Part shown: in pieces, positions 55,755 to 64,000 of the stretch
How positions within the stretch are numbered: the first letter of the stretch is position 1
Layout: each line of letters starts with the position of its first letter
Assembly (NCBI GenBank): GCA_029718625.1
Contig: CM056379.1
Location: forward strand, 56,537,487 to 56,601,486
Origin: Synaphobranchus kaupii
Taxonomy: Eukaryota; Chordata; Actinopteri; Anguilliformes; Synaphobranchidae
Reading direction: 5' to 3'
DNA: 64,000 bases
Notes under the pieces: generated by a model
Database searches by the model: none
Told to the model about the DNA's origin: nothing
What the model saw: only the letters and a program-made list of their open reading frames with translations
Program-made: the position numbers and the translations under genes

Positions 55755-58008
55755 GGGGCCCTATCTTACACCCGGCGCAAAGCGGCGCTAACCCAAACGC
55801 AAGTGTCTTTGCTATCTTACACCCAGCGCTAGGTTCATAATAACGCCTAACGCTTACGTCCTTTAACTAGCATGTATTCTTGCGCCCATTACAAGTGAAC
55901 TGGGCGTGTTGGTCTTAAGATGAGGAGTGGCCAGGATTCTTTTTGGCGTATTGCTATCTTGAGCCAGCAGAAAGCGCTTGCGCTAGAACCACCGCAAACC
56001 TGGTCTAAAGTCATGTCGCAGTTGATTACATGTTATTTTAATGGCGCATATAAGTGTGTCTACATCGGCGTGTGCACAACGCGTGTACCCTCCTGTCTGT
56101 TACACATAGGGGCGCGCACAAGAATGACTAAAATATTTAGATCACAATGTGAAATATTATTATTGTGTAGGCTATATCAAAAATGCATAATAATAAAAGG
56201 TTCCATAGGTCCACATACCTTTCCCTCAGCGAAGGGAAACAATGCCACATTACATTGCTCTCAGCCCACTCCATCAACATCCAGGCGATGTGCGATGGTA
56301 CGGGACAATGGCTATCCATTAAAAAGGAGCTGATAACACCTATAGCTATCAAGCCTAATGCGCGAATTGTCTTTGCACCTAATGCGTGAATTGTCATTCA
56401 ATGGAAAACTCGCGCACGGCAATAGACGGACATTTAAGTTCTGAAAATGCGCTTCAGATGTCATTACAATACAGCTCTGTTTATCTATGAATACAGCCTG
56501 TAAGTAAATAGAATGGTTTGTGACTGAAAAAAGTTCAAAACCTTGTCCAGTGAATATTGCATTTATTGTTTTTCAAATAGCCTAGGCTACAGCGGATTCG
56601 CTGTGCATAAGGTTTTTTTCGATAGCCTATGGTTAAAAAACGGAGATGTCACCATGTTAACTAAATTGTAACCTTAGTTATTCTTCGTCCTTCATATTTT
56701 TTTAAATTACAGTGACCAGGTTTCCATACTCTCACCGTTTAAAACCCAGCTGATTTCACCCGTTATTCCTTAACTGAACAAAACGATTTTAAAGAGAACT
56801 AAGCGTCTAATTAGAAACTAAAACAAATTTGCAGCACGTTACACAATTAATTCACAATTAATTTTAATGCCATTCTCTGCACGTGAGCTGCATGTTCTCT
56901 GTTTTCCCTGCTGTAAGTCGCACGTTTAACGGTCTTCCTGGGAAAGTGGATTGTTTTAAAGGATTACGCTACGAGTAAAACAGGTTGGTCACATTTCCAT
57001 AAACAGGACATTATTAAACAAGGGGAAATATGCGTGAACTTATGGGTTGCGAACCTGACAGCTTTATTGTATGGCTATTTAGTGTCATCATTAAGGCAAA
57101 ATAACGGTATGTATGTTATTAATCAATATTAGCCTACTATGCAGGTAGCCTAATGAACTTTGGATGAAGCTTGAACTTCGAGAACTCCATGAGAACAGCC
57201 TCTTGGAATTGATGTTTGACACTTTCATTGCATAATCAAACGAAATTCGCTGAACAAGCAGGCTAATTTGGCGTTTTCTACGGTGAGACTGAAGCCATTG
57301 ATAGCTTATTCTCAGCTGTTGCAGGTCCTTTTAACGAAATTTAACCGCACATATTTTGTAAAATAACAGCCCTGTCTGGAATTACCGGGAACTCATAGGC
57401 TAATGGTTAGTCCGAATAATATTGATCATACTCCATTTAGCCTATTCCTTGATCACACTAAACACGCACGAGCATGTCTGTTTCGCCATCATAAGCAATC
57501 CGCCAAGGTGGAAAAGCAGGCTTTTAAAGGGAATGGGATATGACATTTTGATTGGTTTATTGAATGTCACGCCCAAGACACACCTATAATTAATGAAGCG
57601 ACTAGGTTCAGCCCAGTTGCGCCATGCGCCGTGCTTAGCGCCAAAAAAACACGCCGTTAAAATAGCAAAAGTGGACTTGTACACGCCCTAAATGGACTTA
57701 GCGCCATGCGCTTAGACTAAGCGCCAAGATCGCCAAGATAGGGCCCCATGTCTGTTTCGCCATCATAAGCAATCCGCCAAGGTGGAAAAGCAGGCCTTTA
57801 AAGGGAATGGGATATGACATTTTGATTGGTTTATTGCATGTCACGCCCAAGACACACCTATAATTAATGAAGCGACTAGGTTCAGCCCAGTTGCACCTTG
57901 CGCCGTGCTTAGCGCCAAAAAAACACGCCGTTAAAATAGCAAAAGTGGACTTGGACACGCCCAAAATGGACTTTACGCCATGCGCTTAAATTTGCCAAGA
58001 TAGGGCCC
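55755..58008 (+). mobile_element. PIF/Harbinger-like DNA transposon, degraded
   Basis: The left end GGGGCCCTATCTTACACCCG and right end CGCCAAGATAGGGCCC are inverted terminal repeats. The right end occurs twice because the last about 270 bp are tandemly duplicated. Near 56.2-56.3 kb the plus strand encodes HSINIQAMCDGTG, the SINxQ..CD block around the first catalytic Asp of Harbinger-type transposases. Stops interrupt the remaining coding sequence. I could not define a 3-bp target duplication. Confidence 0.65.
57473..58008. repeat. Tandem duplication of the element's right terminus (274 + 262 bp)
   Basis: Copy 1 (57473-57746) and copy 2 (57747-58008) both start CATGTCTGTTTCGCCATCAT and end AAGATAGGGCCC. 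Copy 2 lacks about 12 bp near its end and differs at several bases. Confidence 0.9.
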
Positions 58009-60905
58009 TCTGACTCTCTGTTATGTGCGATTCCCCTGCCCGGGCAGGGGATCCGCCCCCAGCATGACACTTTCTGAGCTGTGGTCCCTTCTCTATCTGT
58101 TACCCTCTCTGATTTCTATCTGTCTGAGTAAAGCAAACAATATGTAAGGAGGGTGGACTCTCCCACTCTCTTTAAAAAAACAAGATGATCATATCTCAGA
58201 CCAGTCATTATATAATCCCATTCACTGCATCACTGTTTTGTCCACACATATTGAGGACAAAGTACCTTTAATATAAATAACCTGATCATAGTTGGGAATT
58301 TTCTGTTCTATGTCAAATTAATGGCAATGTCTTCAAGTCAACAGCAGGTGGTAGCATGTGACTGTGTTTCATTCTATTTCTGCACAATCTATTGAAAAGT
58401 CCTTGTTTTCAACAGCACAATATATAAATCTGTAATAATTTAAAGGGTATCCTTAATTTGTAATGTGGCGGTATACATCTATGTCCCAGATATTGTGTAT
58501 GACTGAGCTAACTCAGGATGATGTTGCAGTCAGGAGCTAACAGCGTAACCCAAATATAAAAAGGGAGAGAAACAGGAATATCTATCGTGAGCAAAAACAT
58601 TGTGGCTGATTTTGTTTTCTGGAATATGTCTTTCTCAAATGTTTAAATCGTGGCTAAGCGGCAGGGCTTGCACCTGGCTTTTACTCAAGGTTGTTGACTC
58701 ATCAGTTGATACCAGGGGAGACCAGGAGAGGGGGAGAAGGAGGGTTGCAGAACAAGCTGACACAGAGGACAGACACAGAGAACAGAACAGATTGCATTTA
58801 GGTTGTGCTTTGGAAAGAGCCTATTAGAGTAGCTCTTCTGTTCAACCTCTGAAAGCACTGACCAGGCCGGACTGAGTGGGCCAGAAGTAGCTGGACACCT
58901 GCAACAACAACAGTCAATGGCAATGTGCTTTTCTTCTCCTGAATGCAGATGTGATAATGTCTGTCCTACCGCGTCTTAAGAGTGAGCCTGATGCATTGCA
59001 TTAGGTAAGGTGTGCCATATTCAACAAGTTATGGTTTAATAACACCAGAGACCAAATACATGCAGAAAGAAACTTAGCTATACATCTAGCGGTTGTATGT
59101 GATCGATCTGGTTATTGTTTCAATGTGGTCAGGACACTTTATTCCTCCAATAGTAATGTTGTAGCCTTCTTTACCAGTGAGAAAGGCTCTTCTGGGTCAC
59201 TGTTTTATAGTCACTGTGCATGTCACAGCAGCCTCTGACTGAGAGAGTGTATTTCAATGGCCCCACTCAGGAGTGATGTCCCTTCCAAAAGGTCAGCTGT
59301 GTATGCCTACAAGACTCAGTTCTTATAGGCTCCTAACTAACAGTATTAAAAGTCTAACCAGACTGTGATGTAAGTATGCCCAAGTTCCAGGAAGATGCTT
59401 TGCTAGTCAACTAATAGTCTGTTCCTTCTGATGAATTATTGTCTCGTGTAGGAGGGACTGACTTTGAGCCAGTCAGACTGCAGGAGTTTTAGTGAAAACC
59501 AGTCTAACAAACGACCTTCCCTTTTCAGACGTTCTATATATAGATTAGCAGCATGCCAAGCACCTCAAATTGTGCTGCCAGTGTTAATGTTACTGTCATA
59601 TCTCCAAGTGCCTGGCCATTTTACAGGAAGAGGAAGAAAGTGGCATGTGGCATGTCGCCCCATCGTATGCCTTTCTCTGTGTGTAGGCTATACCGTAGAT
59701 TTAGCCAGCTGAACCCCTTCCTGTCTTACCCACTGATGACTTCTCTATCACTCAGAGCATCCACTTCCTGCCTCTGTGTAGAGCCAGTGCATGGACTGCA
59801 CTTTCATATCCTGCTTTGCTGGTCAATAAAGGAGGGACTCCTTGCTTTCGTGTAGATTGGTTAAATGTAGCATAAACATAGAAGTATGTGCATCTAAATA
59901 CGTAGTTGCAACTCTGGATTTGTGTTCAGGATCAGTTACTTGGGCCACGTGTGACTGAAATGAATTTGCTTAGTCCCGTTTCACTTGTAATTCGCACCGC
60001 ACCCTTGTATTATAATTTAAAACCTGTTCATTCCGACACTTTCAGAAAGTCAACAGCACCCCAAGAGGAAGTCACTGGCCTGATTGACAACTTTTCACAT
60101 CGTGAAGACGCATGAAAAGAGGTGCTGGTAAACTTTTCTCTCTGCAGTTCCAATGGCATTCTGGAGAGCAGCATTTCTTCTGGAATGTTCCACTCTGAAG
60201 TTTATTTCTTATACTTGATTTTGGGAGAAAGGAAATAAACCCTTCCAATCATCAAGCTGCAGATGAAAGGTTTGAACAGACAAGTGGACAATGATTTATG
60301 CGTTTAAAACATAAAGGATTATATCCTTCTCCAAAACAATCTTTGGACATGTTTTTTTAAAAAATCTGAACAACTGTCCAGGTGCCTGTTAAACCAGGAT
60401 CTGCAGGATATAAATATGCATCTTCACTGTTGCATTAATTCTGTATATTCCACAAAGCAAGTGCAGAAAGCTGCCTTTCCAAAACACGCTGGAAGGCGGG
60501 TGCAACGTATGTAAGCAGTCAAACAGGCTGGGCTTCTAACAGTTTATTAAGAAATTATATTGCCTGTGAAATTATGTTGTCTGTCATACCATTCAGCCCT
60601 TCAAGCCGAATTGGGAATTGTACACCTTGTGTTGTGGCAGGAAGTGTACCAACAGTTCAATTTTTCAAGCAGCCAGCCCTGGGAAATCACAACAATGGAC
60701 TCTGTCCACTTTAACAGTTCCAATCCAGTACAGCTGAATGGGTGGTATAAACAGCCTCTTCCTCTGGACTTCTCCTGGCCACTATTCTATCGCTCAGGGA
60801 CCAGGCCTTGACCAGCACCACTAGAGGAGAGGATGGGCGGGAGGGTGTTTTGGACTAGTGCTGCTGTTTATTTGCCAACATGACTTCCTACAGTTGACTT
60901 CCAGC

Positions 60906-60907
<2 letters not shown>
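58009..60907. other. Gene-free sequence
   Basis: Intergenic DNA left of vat1 with no exon or repeat that I can name. The longest open frames (up to 100 codons) have no family resemblance. Confidence 0.55.
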
Positions 60908-60962
<55 letters not shown>

Positions 60963-60974
60963 GTGCGTGCGTGC

Positions 60975-61050
<76 letters not shown>

Positions 61051-61069
61051 TGTGTGTGTGTGTGTGTGT
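60908..61069. repeat. Compound GT / GCGT microsatellite
   Basis: A GT run (60908-60958) is followed by about 22 units of GCGT (60961-61050) with one interruption, then GT again to 61069. Apparent Cys/Val/Arg/Ala peptides across it are artefacts. Confidence 0.95.
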
Positions 61070-61324
61070 TTGTTTGAGAATGAGAGTGATACAATGTGCC
61101 AGTGATCACTGTGGCTGGGAGTGCCATGGGTTGTGCACAGTTAGCCATAGCATTACAGGCCAATTGAATGCCTGCAATCTGCCTGCACCAGCTGCAAGAA
61201 GTGTAGTTCCCAACAAAATGACTATAAGGCCATAATGCACTGACCAGCTAGTGGATTACAGAGAACAAAGGAGAAGTGACTGGTTTCTCAGATTTCAGAG
61301 GACATGCATGGACATGCATGGTAC

Positions 61325-61925
61325 TGATATCTTATTTCCAGGTACTCTTAGAAGCGATACTATAACCTCTCTGCATTTGAATGGATCTCTATGGTAATTT
61401 GGGGGTGGGACTAGATTAAACTGTAAATTACACGGGAATAGTATGTAACCCATGGTTGGCTAAATGGCTGTAAGTCATCAAGGGTCTGAGGTACCAAACG
61501 AGCCTCAAACCATCACTCTGCTGCCAGATATGCAGTAGATATGGATGGATCACTTTAAGGGTTGTTTCTCCTGACAAATTTTCCTATTGAACTCTATGGA
61601 AAAATAAGTCAGGAGAAGAAACCCTTCAAGTTATCCATCCATATCTACTGTATTTCTGGCAGCAGAGTGATGGTTTAAGGCTTGTTTGATACGTCAGACC
61701 CTTGATGACTTAGAGCCATTTAGCCAACCATGTGTTCCACACTGTTCCAGTGTAATTTAAAGCTAAATCTAGTCCCACCCCCCAATTCCCATAGAGATCC
61801 ATTCAAATGCAGAGGTTATAGTATCGCTTCTAAGAGTACCTGGAAATAAGATGTGGAAAACAGTAAAAATAACGGAAAAAAACCTTCTATGAGTAGGTGT
61901 GTCCAAACTTTTGACTGGTACTGTA
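61325..61925. mobile_element. Second copy of the palindromic core, with a different outer end
   Basis: Arms of about 260 bp, from GATATCTTATTTCCAGGTAC inwards and back out to GTACCTGGAAATAAG near 61850, match the inner part of the 11.68-12.85 kb palindrome (shared GCGATACTATAACCTCTCTG and TTTGAATGGATCTCTATGG). The arms are more diverged from each other than in that copy. Beyond the right arm lies GTGTCCAAACTTTTGACTGG + TACTGTA, a different Tc1-type end. No matching left end is present. Confidence 0.8.
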
Positions 61926-62749
61926 TATATATATACAAACTAATTTTGGGCTTTTCGAATCATGAGGAAAAATAGGAAAGATGGACTTTTTTCATTTATA
62001 GAATGACCGTATCCCCCTTCAGCCACCACCTCTCTTCCTTGGTCGCTATCTGAACACCAGGATGTATCACAGTGACTATAACTATTAGAACCTAAGGCAT
62101 CCTTAGGCAACCAACCATACAAACACCTTTTATTTAATAAACTGGCCTAGAAGTTAGTATCCAACCTTGACAATCAACTACAATAAATGCCCTCTATTAT
62201 TTCCATCACACACCTTTGAGGAATGAGTATTATGTATCCCCATCTTATCTTTTAAAAACCATATAGGGACAGGGAGTCCTGGATTACTGCCTCACTGCCA
62301 GTGGCCGCATCACAGGAAAATAACATCCAATTTCCTGTGTTTGTTTCCCATTTCCTATCCCTTCAGAAAAAATGAGACCCAATTTTGCTTCTACTTTTCC
62401 ACAGCGAAATCATATGGGGAATGGTTCCAACCTCATCCTAAAAACGTACTGTAGCCTAATTAAATTAATAGATGCCACATAGCCTACTCAATGCATTGAA
62501 GCAAAATAGATATTTAGATTAGGCTACCTACTCGAATCTACGTGTGTTAGCAATCTTAAACGTCTGAAATGAGTCTTTCACTTGACTTCTCAATATGTTT
62601 TTTAGGCTAATCTGCAGTGGAAAATAATCTATGTAATGAAGGCTACCTTTGCCTAAGTGGCTTTAAAGCATTTTGATGTTCTTTCATTTTACATTCCATA
62701 TCGCATTCAAATAAGCACAGCATATCTGTCGGTGAGTCATGCTCCATCA
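61926..62749. other. Gene-free sequence upstream of vat1
   Basis: I see no exon or recognisable repeat. Confidence 0.55.
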
Positions 62750-63080
62750 TTCCTCCTCCTCCTCTTCCTAAAAAATCCGTACTCCGGGATTTGTAGTCGT
62801 CCGGTTAGTCCCACTCGTACTTTTTGTCGGCGAACAGAACTGTCCACCTCTGGCCAGCCAGACCTTCCACTCCGCTCTGGGTAACCTGTAGTCTAGAGTC
62901 TGTCTCATGTTGCTCTAGTAATTTTCCGGCATAAAATAATTCTCCCTGCTTTAGAGTCTGCCTTTTCACAGAGCGAGGTAGCCTACATCTATCGTTTCTC
63001 AAATAAATATACAAAAGCGTATCAGCAAAAATAAACTTTACATTTTTAATTCAACTTAGCTAAAAGCTATAATTATTACC
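62750..63080 (+). promoter_or_regulatory. vat1: vat1 promoter and 5' UTR with a ZNF143-like site
   Basis: The sequence before the vat1 ATG includes a minus-strand match to the ZNF143/SBS consensus (ACTACAANTCCC) at 62797-62781, reading ACTACAAATCCCGGAGT. ZNF143 sites are known at vertebrate housekeeping promoters, typically near the start site. A CT/CTCCT-rich stretch precedes it. The site is about 285 bp upstream of the ATG. Promoter function is inference. Confidence 0.4.
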
Positions 63081-63494
63081 ATGTCTGGCGAGGAAGCACC
63101 TGCTCAACAGCAGAAATCCGAGGAACAAAAGCAAGAGACCAAAGCCAACGAAGAGCCTAAACCAGAGACCAAGCAGGAGACCGCGCCAGCAGCTGATGCA
63201 TCAGCGGCGCCGGCGGCTACAGAGAAAGCTCCGGAAGAAGAGGTCTTTACCTACCGGTCTCTGGTTCTCTCCGGCTATGGAGGATACGATAAAGTCAAGC
63301 TGCAGGTTAAGAAGGGGATGCCGACCCTCAAGAACGGAGAGGTGCTGGTGAGGGTAAAGGCGTGCGGTCTGAACTTCGCAGATTTATTGGGAAGACAGGG
63401 TCTGTACGACCGGCTGCCGTCCCCGCCTGTTACGCCCGGGTTGGAGTGCTCCGGGGTGATTGAGGCTTTAGGAGAAGAAGTAACGGACAGAAAA
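63081..63494 (+). CDS. vat1: Vat1 (synaptic vesicle membrane protein VAT-1 homologue), coding exon 1, gene continues beyond the window
   Basis: The exon encodes 138 aa from an ATG in context ACCATGT to a DRK|GTAAGT donor. Residues 1-55 are a low-complexity acidic tail rich in Glu, Lys, Gln and Ala, as in mammalian VAT1. From about residue 57 a GroES-like fold of the zinc-free medium-chain dehydrogenase/reductase family begins (FTYRSLVLSGYGGYDKVKL). It includes VRVKACGLNFADLLGRQGLY and PPVTPGLECSGVIEALGEEV, typical of quinone-oxidoreductase relatives that lack catalytic zinc. The NADPH-binding domain must lie in later exons. VAT1 is a membrane-associated protein of vesicles and mitochondria. 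Its head-to-head position with rnd2 supports the identity. Vat1-like paralogues are the main alternative, and synteny favours vat1. Confidence 0.9.
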
Positions 63495-64000
63495 GTAAGT
63501 TTGTCTTTGAATGTTTATATCGATGCATACATTCAGATTAATGGATAGGCCTATTCTAGATTTAACCTTTTTTTCTTTTACTTGACAATTTTATGTGTTG
63601 TCACACAAAAGACATAACAGAGAAGATTAGCCTATTTTTTATTTGATAGCCTACATTTGAAGAGATGTGATAAGATCAACGGCAAATGTTGCCATTTAGG
63701 TAAAATAATAATAATAAAATAGATGCCATTTAGGTTCCTTTCTTTTTACATTTCATGACATGTTTATTTATTATTTAGTCTATTTATTTTGCTGTTCATT
63801 TGTTTGTCTATATGTGTCTGAAGCGTAAACAATCCACACTTCATTTTCTGTTTTCAGGTAGCTTTAATGACTAAATAATTTTAGTGCATATACGCTTAAC
63901 TGGAAAGGTAGCGTACTTTAGGGGGCATTCTTATTGTTGTCCAAATGTCCAATGCACTCGTTTTAAGGCGCATGTTTAATTTTTCAAGTTTACAAATAAG
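63495..64000 (+). other. vat1: vat1 intron 1 (start only)
   Basis: AT-rich sequence after the GTAAGT donor, running to the window edge. I see no second exon or recognisable repeat in it. Confidence 0.75.

Noticed and set aside
60858..61235. Cys/Val/Arg/Ala-rich open frame
   Set aside because: It is a translation of the GT/GCGT microsatellite.

Overview
The window is vertebrate nuclear DNA, most likely from a ray-finned fish. Its genes are split by GT-AG introns and two are recognisable: rnd2, an atypical Rho-family GTPase, on the minus strand, and the first coding exon of vat1 on the plus strand at the right edge. Head-to-head RND2-VAT1 order is the arrangement known from mammals, so this reads as conserved synteny. 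The repeats are of teleost type: Tc1-like elements and their MITEs, PIF/Harbinger-like elements, Ty3/gypsy chromoviruses, an L2/CR1-like ORF1 esterase fragment and teleost SINE/LINE tails. The species cannot be named from the sequence. There is no sign of operons, CRISPR arrays or phage. Layout: 1-7.6 kb is gene-free sequence downstream of rnd2, with a 57-bp minisatellite at 5.3-5.9 kb. From 7,698 to 40,066 lies rnd2 in five coding exons (229 aa when spliced), with introns of about 7.1, 5.2, 18.3 and 1.1 kb counted from the 3' end. Intron 4 holds several palindromic DNA elements, including a nearly perfect 1.17-kb inverted repeat. Intron 2 is long but has few recognisable transposons: one solo LTR, one MITE, some simple repeats and a CpG-rich patch just upstream of exon 3. 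From 40.07 to 63.08 kb is the rnd2-vat1 intergenic space, packed with nested mobile elements: a Tc1-like transposon split by an internally deleted Ty3/gypsy element, a second deleted Ty3/gypsy chromovirus, solo LTRs with intact 5-bp target duplications, Harbinger-like pieces, and a second, older copy of the palindrome core seen in rnd2 intron 4. The vat1 exon starts at 63,081 and its intron runs off the window. Function: Rnd2 is a constitutively GTP-bound, membrane-anchored signalling protein linked to neuronal migration. Vat1 is a zinc-free medium-chain reductase-like membrane protein. They are neighbours in the genome and nothing here suggests a shared pathway. I see no clearly new functional gene system. 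The most unusual structures are a 400-codon open frame joining retrotransposon gag, RNase H and Tc1 transposase, and a palindromic core carried between two different sets of transposon ends.
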